NCBI RefSeq assembly: GCF_047302465.1
Contig: NZ_CP178621.1
Location: 3,038,001 to 3,102,000, forward strand
DNA length: 64,000 nucleotides
Direction of reading: 5' to 3'
Source: JACMRP01 sp047302465
Lineage (GTDB): Bacteria > Bdellovibrionota > Bdellovibrionia > Bdellovibrionales > Bdellovibrionaceae
Numbering within the stretch: the stretch's first letter is position 1; each line of letters begins with the position of its first letter. Both the position numbers and the translations under genes were made by a program. Of the stretch, positions 35,436-44,274 are shown piece after piece. The notes under the pieces were generated by a model. The model was not told the origin of the DNA. It worked only from the letters and a program-made list of their open reading frames with translations, and did not search any database.

Positions 35436-35849
35436 TTAGACAAGCTCGATATCAACTGGAATATTGCCGCGAGTGGCGTTGGAGTATGGGCACACTTTGT
35501 GTGCCGTCTCCAAAAGCTGTTGAGCAATAGCACGCTCGACACCTTCGATTTTCACACGCAGTTTCACTGCCAATGCAAAGCCGCCAGCGTCGTTAGGACC
35601 AATACCCACGTCGGCCGTAACAGACGAGGTAACTTTCATCTTCTGTTTCATTGCTACGAAGTTCAGGGCGCTATCAAAGCAAGCCGCGTATCCAGCAGCG
35701 AAAAGCTGTTCTGGATTGGTGAAGGCTCCACCTGCCCCACCCATTTCTTTGGGAATACGTACTTCAAGATTTAGGACCCCGTCAGAGCTTTCTACTCTTC
35801 CGTTGCGTCCGCCAGTTGCGGTCGCAACTGCTGTATAGAGCTTACTCAT
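35436..35849 (-). CDS. ohr: Organic hydroperoxide resistance protein (Ohr)
   Basis: 137 residues. A thiol peroxidase that reduces organic hydroperoxides with two cysteines: C57 in AACFDSAL and C120 in KVCPYSNATRGN. Arg and Glu of the active site are at the usual N-terminal places (RNGRVES, NPEQLF). It overlaps the end of the ohrR gene by 8 nt, so both are made from one transcript. Confidence 0.95.
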   Translation of the reverse strand: MSKLYTAVATATGGRNGRVESSDGVLNLEVRIPKEMGGAGGAFTNPEQLFAAGYAACFDSALNFVAMKQKMKVTSSVTADVGIGPNDAGGFALAVKLRVKIEGVERAIAQQLLETAHKVCPYSNATRGNIPVDIELV

Positions 35850-36294
35850 GATGACCTCCTTCTAAGGTTTTTTTCATTTGCTCATTAAGTTTATTCAAAG
35901 TTTTGTGAAGCGTCTCAAGCTCGCCTTTTCTGCAATCGACATTGCAAAGCAATTTGTCGGGCAAAGAGGTGAAATGCTTTTCAAGCTCGCGACCTTCAAC
36001 CGTCAGATGAACTTCCACACTACGCTCGTCCTTCGCAGAACGTTTGCGCAGGATCCAGCCCCGTTTTTCCATACGCTTGATAAGTGGAGTCACAGTTCCC
36101 GTATCGAGCATTAAAAGATCAGCGATCTCTGTCACCTTACGAGGATCCTTTTCCCACAAAACCAAAAATACCAAGTACTGTGGATACGTCAGATCAAACG
36201 CCTTAAAGTGTTCGCCATAAAGCTGTGTGATCAAACGAGAAGCCGCGTAGATCGGAAAACAGAGCTGATTTTGCAAAAGAAGTTTCTTGTTCAT
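35842..36294 (-). CDS. ohrR: MarR-family organic peroxide sensor (OhrR)
   Basis: 150 residues from the ATG at 36294. The peroxide-sensing cysteine is C12 in LCFPIYAASR; two more cysteines (LCNVDCRKG) lie near the C-terminus and could make this a two-Cys type sensor. The winged helix is EIADLLMLDTGTVTPLIKRM with the wing KDERSVEVHLT. It represses ohr until oxidised by organic peroxides. Two palindromes of OhrR type lie upstream at 36317-36345. Confidence 0.94.
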   Translation of the reverse strand: MNKKLLLQNQLCFPIYAASRLITQLYGEHFKAFDLTYPQYLVFLVLWEKDPRKVTEIADLLMLDTGTVTPLIKRMEKRGWILRKRSAKDERSVEVHLTVEGRELEKHFTSLPDKLLCNVDCRKGELETLHKTLNKLNEQMKKTLEGGHHE

Positions 36295-36316
36295 AGGACA
36301 GATTCTACGCTCATTT

Positions 36317-36345
36317 ATATTGTATGCAATATAATTGTGTACAAT
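36317..36345 (-). promoter_or_regulatory. Two adjacent OhrR-type operators
   Basis: ATATTGTATGCAATAT (36317-36332) and ATTGTGTACAAT (36334-36345) are near-perfect palindromes carrying the TTGT/ACAA halves typical of OhrR boxes, 23 nt upstream of the ohrR start. Confidence 0.75.
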
Positions 36346-36491
36346 ATGTATTTTGTACAAAAACAATACATTATAAACAGCCGTTTATTACTTAGAACCT
36401 AGGACGTTTGGAATGCGCCTAAAGAGAGCCTCAACGAAGACATGAGTAATTAGACTTAATATCAAATCTAGATCAGAATAATGAAGGCACT

Positions 36492-37613
36492 TTAGTTCCG
36501 TGACTGCGGTGGATTGAATCCGGCATCCTTCATTTTTTGAATGAAATCAGGACGCAACTTTTTGCCGCCGTCCGGAGTCTTTTCATAGAAAGAGTCCTCT
36601 GAGGACAGATGTCCAAATTTTAAATAAAGAGAGAGAAGATGATCGGCGAAAGTTCCATCTTCAATCTTTTCTTCGTTCGAGGCATCGAAATCCGTCGCTC
36701 GTATTGGAACACCACCATAGGAAGCAGAAACAAACGCCGTTGAGCAAACGAGTTCTGGTGCAGCTTTCGCGAGTTCTAGAGTCACTTCGCTTTCAAATTT
36801 GTATGCCTTGAGCTCATCGATGGCGAATGCTTGATCGCACGCCCCACGATTTCTAGTCCGCAAGATCTCTTTTTGGCACTTCACATGTTCAACAGATCCA
36901 CACGAGTGTTTAAATTCGTGTTGGACCGCAATGACTGCGTTGATAGGATCCATCTTCCAATCAAAAACTAATACTTTTTCCCACGGCCCATTGATATTTG
37001 ATCGATCTGCGGGATACGTTACGAACGCCATGGATCCACCATAGCCCGGATGCGGGGCCTTATTTGCTTCCTGCTCGTCGCCGTCATCTCCAAGGACTCC
37101 TGGCAAAAACCTATTTCCCTCAGTCCGAGAGAAGCATGGGTAGACTTCATTACCGGTTTTTGTCAGAAGGATCGCTTTTTTAAGAGCCGCTATATAACCG
37201 CTTTTGTCAGCCGTCCTTTGCTGCCAGCTCCCGTAATCTTTTGTCAGGTCATATAATGCCTCACCCAGAGGTGTCTGCTCTCTTGGTGCCTCACTTCGAC
37301 CGGCTTGCTTAATAGATTCTGCCAGATTTTGAACAGCAAATTCCAGTTCTTGGTTTTCTCTCCATTTTTTTGGATCCGCATTGCCGTTCTTGATTTTCTC
37401 AATGATCCCAAGAACGGATTTGGACAAATCAATTATGGACGTTGAAGTATTTGTGGAACTCGCAGTTCGACAAACGACTTCTTCTAGATCTTCGATGGTT
37501 TCGGCGCGCTTAAGTGACGTCGTAGACGTGTCACCACAAACGTCTCGGATCGGGCTCTTTGCCCAAGCTGCGGAACCTAGGATGAATGCAAATAGAAAAT
37601 ATCGTAAGATCAT
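36492..37613 (-). CDS. Secreted HExxH protein, candidate zinc metallopeptidase
   Basis: 373 residues. Signal peptide ends SAAWA. Residues 230-237 read VQHEFKHS, a zinc-binding HExxH (H232, E233, H236); about 30 residues later AIDELKAYKFE offers a Glu (E267) in the spacing of gluzincins. Eight cysteines suggest disulfides. It starts directly after the stop of the alpha/beta hydrolase gene (TAAATG). It is probably a periplasmic or secreted protease, but no named peptidase family is recognised. Confidence 0.72.
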   Translation of the reverse strand: MILRYFLFAFILGSAAWAKSPIRDVCGDTSTTSLKRAETIEDLEEVVCRTASSTNTSTSIIDLSKSVLGIIEKIKNGNADPKKWRENQELEFAVQNLAESIKQAGRSEAPREQTPLGEALYDLTKDYGSWQQRTADKSGYIAALKKAILLTKTGNEVYPCFSRTEGNRFLPGVLGDDGDEQEANKAPHPGYGGSMAFVTYPADRSNINGPWEKVLVFDWKMDPINAVIAVQHEFKHSCGSVEHVKCQKEILRTRNRGACDQAFAIDELKAYKFESEVTLELAKAAPELVCSTAFVSASYGGVPIRATDFDASNEEKIEDGTFADHLLSLYLKFGHLSSEDSFYEKTPDGGKKLRPDFIQKMKDAGFNPPQSRN

Positions 37614-38429
37614 TTAGGCGGCTTTTTCGACGACGTTTGATAGATATTCGTGAATGGCTTTTGAAATGGTCTCTGGACGTGACTTGATTGCCAAATGGCC
37701 AGCTCCCGTCAGCTCGACGACCTTTTCGGCCTTTAGCTCTTGGGCGAATTTCAAATAGACATCTTTTGTGAAAAGTAAATCTTCGCGATCGAAGATCATC
37801 AGGCATGGGAAGTTTGTCAGCGAAAGCTTGTCTTTCCAGTACGACCAGTCTTCACGACGTAACATCCACGCAAAATTGTAAATCAAATGCGATACAAACA
37901 AGAGTCTGCGCCCTTGAAGGGCATCCAAACGGCCTACACCACCGCTACGCTCGTCACGGAAAATCATCGCTGCTCGCTTTAAGAAGGACTTTCCAATCGG
38001 CGTTGATAGAAGCACATAAATTGCTCTTGAGCTCATTGGCATCACAAAGAAGTAACGAAGCTCTGGCAATGTGAAATTTGAAATAGGATCCGTCACTACG
38101 GGATTGATCAAAATAATCTTCTCGATCAAACCAGGGTGCTGACGAGAAAGCGCCCACGTTAACGCTGCCCCAAAACTAAGGCCCGCGATATGGACTTTCT
38201 GACCAGGGAAATTAGATCGAATAAAGTGAGCGATCGTCTCTACTTGAACCGTAAAGAAGATTCGGTCGGTACTCATAAATAGATGCGATAGATTCGGCAC
38301 AACGACGCGATAATGTTTTGAAAGCTCCTCAGCGCAAGATTCCCAATGGTGAACACTACCACCAAAACCATGAAGCAAAATAAGAATGGGTCCTTGTCCG
38401 CGCTCGCGGAATGTAATCTTATGAGCCAT
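37614..38429 (-). CDS. Alpha/beta hydrolase
   Basis: 271 residues. LLHGFGGSVHHWE carries the oxyanion HG motif, AGLSFGAALTWAL the nucleophile elbow (Ser), FDREDLLF the acid Asp and GAGHLAIKSRPE the His, completing the triad in the expected order. No signal peptide, so it is cytoplasmic. A hydrophobic cap insert lies between. The substrate (ester or lipid) cannot be told. It is followed without a gap by the secreted HExxH gene. Confidence 0.88.
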   Translation of the reverse strand: MAHKITFRERGQGPILILLHGFGGSVHHWESCAEELSKHYRVVVPNLSHLFMSTDRIFFTVQVETIAHFIRSNFPGQKVHIAGLSFGAALTWALSRQHPGLIEKIILINPVVTDPISNFTLPELRYFFVMPMSSRAIYVLLSTPIGKSFLKRAAMIFRDERSGGVGRLDALQGRRLLFVSHLIYNFAWMLRREDWSYWKDKLSLTNFPCLMIFDREDLLFTKDVYLKFAQELKAEKVVELTGAGHLAIKSRPETISKAIHEYLSNVVEKAA

Positions 38430-38432
38430 ACC

Positions 38433-38483
38433 AACTTGTCGGTAAGGCCCTGCGGCAAGTTAACTAGACTTAAGCCGGTCTAG
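38433..38483. repeat. Two hairpins between the barrel gene and the hydrolase gene
   Basis: AACTTGTCG / CGGCAAGTT (38433-38461) and CTAGAC / GTCTAG (38464-38483). There is no T-run; they may act on the minus-strand transcript end of the zapA-to-barrel unit. Confidence 0.5.
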
Positions 38484-38499
38484 AACAATCAAATCGAAT

Positions 38500-39030
38500 T
38501 TAGAAGCTCCCGCCGCCAGATAGAACAACAAAATATTGAGTCTCTGCTTTTGGCAGGTCCTCACCAACGGTGTCTTTACGGGTTTTAAAGTATGAAAGGT
38601 ACTGAGCACCACCACCCAGTTTGATTCCACCCAGAGTGAAAATCACACCTGCGGTTGCAGTCGCTGCATTATTATCTTCGGAAGCAATACGCACACCAGG
38701 CCCCACGAAAGCTTGAAACCCCAAAGTTCTTTCTTCATTAATTACTTCGTAAGAAGCAAGAAGACTTGAATCCAAACCATTCGCAGATTTCACATTCGAA
38801 CCAAAACGCGTGAACACAGCATTGCGCCAGTTCAACCAATCGGTCAGATACCAGTTTAAGCCAAGCTTCACTTCAGAATAGGTATTGTTGTTCTCGGTCC
38901 CGGAAGAGGCACTGACATCATAAGTGAAAGTCGGATGAGTCGACGGCAAAGTACGCATGCTCGGCATTGAGCGCGCCATCGCTGTGCTTGCAAAAAGAAT
39001 AAGACTAGAGGCTAAAAGAATCCTTCTCAT
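38500..39030 (-). CDS. Small outer-membrane beta-barrel protein
   Basis: 176 residues. Signal peptide ends STAMA. The rest shows alternating strands with short turns (YSEVKLGLNWYL, LGFQAFVGPGVRI, LGGGAQYLSYF) and a final aromatic, FVVLSGGGSF, consistent with an outer-membrane barrel of about eight strands. It lies 8 nt downstream of the ferredoxin gene and is probably in the zapA-rny-tyrS transcript. Confidence 0.75.
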   Translation of the reverse strand: MRRILLASSLILFASTAMARSMPSMRTLPSTHPTFTYDVSASSGTENNNTYSEVKLGLNWYLTDWLNWRNAVFTRFGSNVKSANGLDSSLLASYEVINEERTLGFQAFVGPGVRIASEDNNAATATAGVIFTLGGIKLGGGAQYLSYFKTRKDTVGEDLPKAETQYFVVLSGGGSF

Positions 39031-39038
39031 AGAGTCCC

Positions 39039-39719
39039 CTATTTTGGTTTTTGTTGCTGCTGTTGTTTCTGTTGATTTTGTTTTTGTTGGTTCTGTTGGT
39101 TTTTATTCTGATTTTGGTTCTGATGCTTTTGATCAGGCTTACGACCTTGTTGCTGCTGTTGCCCTTGCTTCTGGTCTCTGCGTTGATCATTGCGTTGGTC
39201 ACGGCGCTGCTGCCCCTGCTGCTGATTGCGCGGTTGTTGCTGCTGACGTTGACCTTGTTGTTGCTGTTTTTGCTCAGAACGTTCTTGTTGCTGGCCCTCG
39301 GCTCTTTGCTGAGGCTGCTCCGGTCTGTCATCAGGTTTCTCTGACAACAACATCGTGTCTTGAACGGCATGGGACTCCACTTGTTTTTGACTGCGGAATC
39401 CACGAACTTTCTTAGTTTGATTTTCCTGTTTTTCAATTTGCTCTGTCATGTCGATGGTAACATCGCCATAACAACGCATCTGACAGGACAAACGGCGACC
39501 ATCAATGCGCCAGTTAGTTCCGATCAGATTTAATTCCGCTTTCGCCGGAGGAAGGACGTTGTTTTCGCCTTCCACCACACGAACACGGCATTCCGCACAA
39601 CTGGGAACTCCCTTACAAATGGATCTGATCTCGATCTGATTTTCCGTCGCGATCTGCAACAGACTCTTGTTCGGATTCACTTCCAATTCAATATTTTGCG
39701 GAACAAACTTAGCTTTCAT
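39039..39719 (-). CDS. 2Fe-2S ferredoxin with long Gln-rich disordered tail
   Basis: 226 residues. The first about 93 residues are an adrenodoxin/ISC-type [2Fe-2S] ferredoxin: C35, C41, C44 and C79 in the pattern C-x5-C-x2-C-x34-C. From about residue 130 to the end the protein is low-complexity, dominated by Gln with Arg, Asn and Lys (for example RNQQQGQQRRDQRNDQRRDQ). Such basic, Gln-rich tails are prone to bind RNA or self-associate. It follows tyrS by 11 nt. A ferredoxin tail of this kind is unusual. Confidence 0.85.
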   Translation of the reverse strand: MKAKFVPQNIELEVNPNKSLLQIATENQIEIRSICKGVPSCAECRVRVVEGENNVLPPAKAELNLIGTNWRIDGRRLSCQMRCYGDVTIDMTEQIEKQENQTKKVRGFRSQKQVESHAVQDTMLLSEKPDDRPEQPQQRAEGQQQERSEQKQQQQGQRQQQQPRNQQQGQQRRDQRNDQRRDQKQGQQQQQGRKPDQKHQNQNQNKNQQNQQKQNQQKQQQQQKPK

Positions 39720-39730
39720 AACTTCTCTAT

Positions 39731-40954
39731 CTATTTAACGACGATCTTAACAAACTTTTTCTTACCAGCTTTCAAGACAAAGCTTTCACCCGTCTTCAAA
39801 TCCCAGCGAGCTTTCGCATCAGACAGTTTTTGTCCGTCACGTTGCACGCCACCACCGGTAATCAAACGTCCAGCTTCGCCGTTGCTAGTCGCTAGACCCG
39901 CTTTTACCATTAGAGCACATACGCCCAGCTGGTTCTCAGCGAAAACTTCAAAGACTGGCACTTCGTCAGGCAAGCCCTTATCAACAAAAATACGATTGAA
40001 TTCATCTTCAGCCTGCTGGGCTGCTGACTCTGAGTGAAAACGCTTAATGAGGAACTTAGCCAAGTTCACTTTCACATCACGAGGATGTTTGCGCTTCTCT
40101 GCCACGTCGGTTCTTAGCTGAACCAAAGCCGTCGCCGTGATGTCCGTCAGAAGTTCGTACCAACGGTACATCAAATCATCAGACACACGCATAGTTTTAC
40201 CGAACATTTCTTTCGGCGTATCCACAACAGAAATATAATTATCCAAGCTCTTAGACATTTTGTTCACGCCATCAATCCCTTCCAGGATCGGCATAGTCAA
40301 AACACACTGAGCTTCTTGGCCATAGGCACCTTGCAAATCACGTCCTACCAAAAGGTTGAACTTCTGATCAGTACCACCAAGCTCTACGTCAGACTTCAAA
40401 TGAACAGAGTCATAACCTTGAGTTAACGGGTACAAGAACTCATGCAAAGCAATCGGAGTTCCAGACTTATAACGTTTCGTGAAGTCATCACGCTCGATCA
40501 TACGAGCTACGGTGTAACGAGACGCCAGACGAATAACGTCGGCAAAACTCATTTTCTCACACCAGTGAGAGTTGAAAACGATCTCCGTTTTCTCTTCATC
40601 CAAAATTTTAAAGATTTGTTTTTTGTAAGAACGCGCGTTCTCTTCGATCTCTTCACGAGTCAGCATCGGACGAGTTGTATTTTTACCCGTAGGATCCCCG
40701 ATCAACGCTGTGAAATCCCCAATCAGGAATTGCACGTGATGCCCAAGATCTTGGAAGAGCTTCAGCTTATTCAATACAACCGTGTGGCCCAAATGAATAT
40801 CTGGACGTGTAGGATCCGCCCCCAACTTAATTCGTAGGGGCTGATTCTTTTCGCGACTGCGTTTTAATTTCTTAAGCATGTCCTCGTCACTGATAAACTC
40901 AGCGACGCCGAATTTGATTCTCTCAAGCTGCTCGTGCGGATCCATGAAAGCCAT
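39731..40954 (-). CDS. tyrS: Tyrosine-tRNA ligase
   Basis: 407 residues. Charges tRNA-Tyr. Class I motifs: PTRPDIHLGHTVVLNK (HIGH-type) and KMSKSLDN (KMSKS). The C-terminal S4-like RNA-binding domain ends with KFVKIVVK. It sits 5 nt downstream of rny and 11 nt upstream of the ferredoxin gene. Confidence 0.96.
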   Translation of the reverse strand: MAFMDPHEQLERIKFGVAEFISDEDMLKKLKRSREKNQPLRIKLGADPTRPDIHLGHTVVLNKLKLFQDLGHHVQFLIGDFTALIGDPTGKNTTRPMLTREEIEENARSYKKQIFKILDEEKTEIVFNSHWCEKMSFADVIRLASRYTVARMIERDDFTKRYKSGTPIALHEFLYPLTQGYDSVHLKSDVELGGTDQKFNLLVGRDLQGAYGQEAQCVLTMPILEGIDGVNKMSKSLDNYISVVDTPKEMFGKTMRVSDDLMYRWYELLTDITATALVQLRTDVAEKRKHPRDVKVNLAKFLIKRFHSESAAQQAEDEFNRIFVDKGLPDEVPVFEVFAENQLGVCALMVKAGLATSNGEAGRLITGGGVQRDGQKLSDAKARWDLKTGESFVLKAGKKKFVKIVVK

Positions 40955-40959
40955 TAAAA

Positions 40960-42525
40960 CTACCTCGCGTGCTCAACAGAACGGCTCTCGCGAACCACAG
41001 TCACTTTTACTTGACCAGCGTTTGGCATTTCACGCTCGATCTTACGAGCGATATCACGAGCCAGCATCGTCGACTGATCATCAGTCACTTTACCGCTCTC
41101 AACCATTACGCGAACTTCTTTACCCGCTTGCATAGCAAACGTCTTAAGAACGCCATCAAAGCTGTTGCCGATACTTTCAAGATCTTCCAAACGATGAATG
41201 TAAGAATCCATGTGCGGACGACGTGCGCCCGGACGAGATGCCGACAAAATATTGGCAGCATGAACAATCCACGCCAAAGCAGTGGTTGGTTTTTCGTCAT
41301 CTTGGTGAGCACGAATTGCATGGCAGATCTCTTCAGACTCACCGTACTTCTTCGCCCACTCAGCACCCACGATAGCGTAGCTGCCTTCAGCCGTGTGCTC
41401 GATCGCGCGACCGATTTCATGAAGGATACCAGCGCGACGTGCTTGTTTTACGTTCATGCCCATCTCGCCAGCTAGCAAGCCAGAGATATATGCCACTTCC
41501 AAAGAGTGATTCAAAACGTTTTGAGCATGAGTAGAACGGTACTTCAAACTTCCGATCAATTTCACAAGCTCTGGATGGATGTTAGGAATTCCCAACTCTA
41601 CAACCACGCGCTCGCCTTCTTCTTTGATCGACTTAGTGATTTCGCCTTTTTGTTTTTCAACGACTTCTTCGATACGTGCTGGATGCACACGACCGTCTTC
41701 CATCAATTTCTCGATGGTGCGTTTTGCAAGCTCACGACGAACAGGATCAAAGCCAGAGATAACGACTGCTTCTGGAGTATCGTCGACGATCAAATCCACA
41801 CCGCACATTGCTTCCAAAGTACGGATGTTACGACCTTCACGACCGATGATTTTACCCTTCATCTCGTCACTAGGAAGTGCCAAAACACTGACAGTTCTTT
41901 CAGACGTGTATTCAGAAGCAAAACGAGAAAGAGCCGTACTAATCACGCGACGCGCTTTACGGTCAGCTTCTTTTTGCGCTTCTTCTTCGATGTGAGCGAT
42001 TTTCTTCGCTGCTTCGATCTTAGCTTCGTCTTCCAAAGCCGTGATCAATTGTCTGCGAGCATCTTCTGCAGTCATCGCAGCCACAGACTCTAATTTTTGT
42101 TTCAATTCAAAAATGTGAGTCTCCGTTTTCTTTTCCAAATCTTTGATACGATTTTCCGAGATCGCGACTTTTTCCTCGCGGTCTTTCAACTGACCTACAA
42201 AACGATCGTTTTCGTCCATCTTTTGCTTGAACTGATCGTCGATCTCTTTCAAACGACGGTCTAACTGAGCCTCTTTGTTCTTCGCCTGAGACTTTTGCTT
42301 ATGAATATCGGTTTCGACATTCTTACGCGCACGCACTTCAAAATCTTTAGCTTTTGTTTCTGAATCTTTTTTAACTTTTGCAGCTTCAGACTTAGCTCTG
42401 TTGATGATCTTGTCGGCTTCTACTTGAGCAGACTTTTTCTTCGCGTCATCTTGGATCTTTTTGATAACGAAGACGATCACGCCCCCGAAAACCAATCCAA
42501 GAATCGATGCAATAACAACTTCCAT
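40960..42525 (-). CDS. rny: Ribonuclease Y with substituted HD-domain residues
   Basis: 521 residues, full length. N-terminal membrane helix (about 3-21), a long coiled coil (25-200), a KH domain (about 212-275, with GKIIGREGRNIRTLE) and an HD domain (about 330-430). RNase Y is a membrane-bound endonuclease that starts mRNA decay. H340 is kept, but the HD pair is H369-E370, the following Lys is R373, the usual His near 383 is Tyr, the HH pair is H407-Q408 and the Asp of AAD is N425. The fold and C-terminus look intact, so the protein is probably made; its nuclease activity is doubtful. Confidence 0.92.
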   Translation of the reverse strand: MEVVIASILGLVFGGVIVFVIKKIQDDAKKKSAQVEADKIINRAKSEAAKVKKDSETKAKDFEVRARKNVETDIHKQKSQAKNKEAQLDRRLKEIDDQFKQKMDENDRFVGQLKDREEKVAISENRIKDLEKKTETHIFELKQKLESVAAMTAEDARRQLITALEDEAKIEAAKKIAHIEEEAQKEADRKARRVISTALSRFASEYTSERTVSVLALPSDEMKGKIIGREGRNIRTLEAMCGVDLIVDDTPEAVVISGFDPVRRELAKRTIEKLMEDGRVHPARIEEVVEKQKGEITKSIKEEGERVVVELGIPNIHPELVKLIGSLKYRSTHAQNVLNHSLEVAYISGLLAGEMGMNVKQARRAGILHEIGRAIEHTAEGSYAIVGAEWAKKYGESEEICHAIRAHQDDEKPTTALAWIVHAANILSASRPGARRPHMDSYIHRLEDLESIGNSFDGVLKTFAMQAGKEVRVMVESGKVTDDQSTMLARDIARKIEREMPNAGQVKVTVVRESRSVEHAR

Positions 42526-42539
42526 ATTTGGACTCCTAC

Positions 42540-43145
42540 CTACTTACACTGAATAATTGCTTCTTCCGTCACTAGAGCATCGACACGAATGTCATGCTCC
42601 TCTTCCGGCAAATCTTCTTCGACCACTTGGCAGTCAAAGCAGACTCCGATTTTGGGACCTTTGTAATCCGCCAAAGCTCTGTCATAAAAGCCACGGCCTT
42701 TTCCCAAACGACGGCCCTTTTTATTAAAACCTAAACCAGGAACCAAAATTCCATCAAGCTCATCCAAAGACAGCTTTTGCGAATCTTCGGAAGGCTCCAT
42801 CACCCCAAACGGGCCTTTGATGAAATTTTGGGAAATATAAAAAACCAGATGATCGGCTTCCATACGCGGGTAAGCCCACTCGATATTTAGCGAGTGTCTG
42901 AAAACAGGATTCAAATCTGGTTCTTGAGGCAAGGCCAGGTAACCGGCCCAAACGCCCTTTTTATCTGCGAGGAATTCTGTGAGGTTCTCACAGATCTGAT
43001 GCGAAATTTGAACGGACGAGTGCGGAGACTCTTTTTGTAAAAGAGCCTTCAAGTGATCACGCCATTGACGTTTTGTCAGACGCTTTGTCGGCTGCGAAGA
43101 CATATTACCGTCCGCAGCCTGCACATTGTTTTTACGCAAACTCAT
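42540..43145 (-). CDS. 5-formyltetrahydrofolate cyclo-ligase
   Basis: 201 residues. Converts 5-formyl-THF to 5,10-methenyl-THF with ATP. The signature VPGLGFNKKGRRLGKGRGFYDR (shown here in part: GRRLGKGRGFYDR) and the N-terminal basic helix are present. It lies between zapA and rny. The start at 43145 has GAGG 6 nt upstream. Confidence 0.92.
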   Translation of the reverse strand: MSLRKNNVQAADGNMSSQPTKRLTKRQWRDHLKALLQKESPHSSVQISHQICENLTEFLADKKGVWAGYLALPQEPDLNPVFRHSLNIEWAYPRMEADHLVFYISQNFIKGPFGVMEPSEDSQKLSLDELDGILVPGLGFNKKGRRLGKGRGFYDRALADYKGPKIGVCFDCQVVEEDLPEEEHDIRVDALVTEEAIIQCK

Positions 43146-43172
43146 TCCAGCCTCAAAAATTCAAAACAGGGA

Positions 43173-43475
43173 TTAAACTGTTCTGTTGTGCTTGGAATTT
43201 TCTAGATCGATTGAGAGTTTAAGAGCCTTCTCTTCTATTTTCTCAAGCTCGCGATGAGCTTTTCTTTTTAGAAGAATCAGTTCCTCAGCCACATTAAGAG
43301 CGGTGAGAACTGCTGCATTTTGAAAAGAACCATACTTGGTTACGCCCATAGCTTGGTTCATTTTATTATTCACAAATTCGACGAGTTCCTGAACAGTCGC
43401 ATCATCATGGGAGGTCTTTAACTTGTAGGGTACTCCCGCAATTAGAAAGTCATAGGTTTTTTTCTCAGATGCCAC
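43173..43475 (-). CDS. zapA: Cell division protein ZapA
   Basis: 100 residues. FtsZ-ring bundling protein. The globular head has YDFLIAGVPYKLKTS and VQELVEFVNNKMNQ, followed by the ALNVAEELILLKR helix and a coiled coil. It is the first gene of the unit zapA-fthC-rny-tyrS-ferredoxin-barrel, with small gaps throughout. Confidence 0.92.
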   Translation of the reverse strand: MASEKKTYDFLIAGVPYKLKTSHDDATVQELVEFVNNKMNQAMGVTKYGSFQNAAVLTALNVAEELILLKRKAHRELEKIEEKALKLSIDLENSKHNRTV

Positions 43476-43625
43476 TCAAACCTCGTGGGCCATCAATAGC
43501 CCGTCTTTTGAAATGCCTTAAATCATCACAAATTTCTAAAGAATCTAGAAAATCCTTTATCAACGTTATCTAAAATTATAACTGAGTTCAGAGACTTAGC
43601 AACTTTTGTTTGTAATCTTGATGCG

Positions 43626-44231
43626 TTATTTGCGAAAACAAGTGCAGACGATGCCGGTTTCTTTTTGGTCTTCGCAGAAAAGACGTTTCTTCGCTTTAGA
43701 GTCATTCAGCTCGAGCTCAAAAACATTTTGGAAATTGCGCTTAAAGCTAAGCTCCATTCCGTTGAGCTTGGTGTCAAAGTAAGAGCGCTCATCCTCCATA
43801 ATTTCGTGATTAAGGAAGTACGGATCGAGGTCCTTCTGCTTAGGATTAGTACGTTGGGACTGAGGAATCTCGATCGCTGTTCCCGTCTTCTTGTCGTCCA
43901 ATTTATCAACGCTCAATAAATAATTATACTGTCCCTTTTTGCGGGCAGGCTTCGCCGACAACTTCAGGCGTTTTTGTTGACCCGCTCCGTCTTTCAAGAG
44001 CACTTGGCGGTATCGCAAAAGCGACTGCGACGTGACAAATTTACGGTCAATCTCGTCTTTCAGAAGATTTAAATCCACTTTGTGCGAGAGTGCCTCATTT
44101 TTAAGCTCGGGGTAACATGTGGTCAGATTAATGTAAGAGACCGAAACGGGCTTGTCTTTCAAGTCCGCAAAGCTCGGTAGCGCCAATAAAAGTCCTATGC
44201 TCCAAAAGCCGATCGCCAAACTTCGCAACAA
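43626..44231 (-). CDS. Exported protein of unknown function
   Basis: 201 residues. Signal peptide ends LPSFA. The mature part is charged and ends with three cysteines (RLFCEDQ, GIVCTCFRK). No domain recognised. It lies 43 nt downstream of the papain-like exported protein gene and may be co-transcribed with it. Confidence 0.74.
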   Translation of the reverse strand: MLRSLAIGFWSIGLLLALPSFADLKDKPVSVSYINLTTCYPELKNEALSHKVDLNLLKDEIDRKFVTSQSLLRYRQVLLKDGAGQQKRLKLSAKPARKKGQYNYLLSVDKLDDKKTGTAIEIPQSQRTNPKQKDLDPYFLNHEIMEDERSYFDTKLNGMELSFKRNFQNVFELELNDSKAKKRLFCEDQKETGIVCTCFRK

Positions 44232-44274
44232 AGATCCCCCAAAAGGGCTCTCGCAGGAAAGCCCTTTAAGGATG

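Noticed and set aside
39045..39340. Assembly artefact in the CAG/CAA-rich ferredoxin tail
   Set aside because: The frame stays open to a normal stop 8 nt before the next gene and the codons vary, so it is a real low-complexity coding tail.
43146..43172. 6S RNA between zapA and the cyclo-ligase gene, its place in many bacteria
   Set aside because: The gap is only 27 nt, too short for the RNA.
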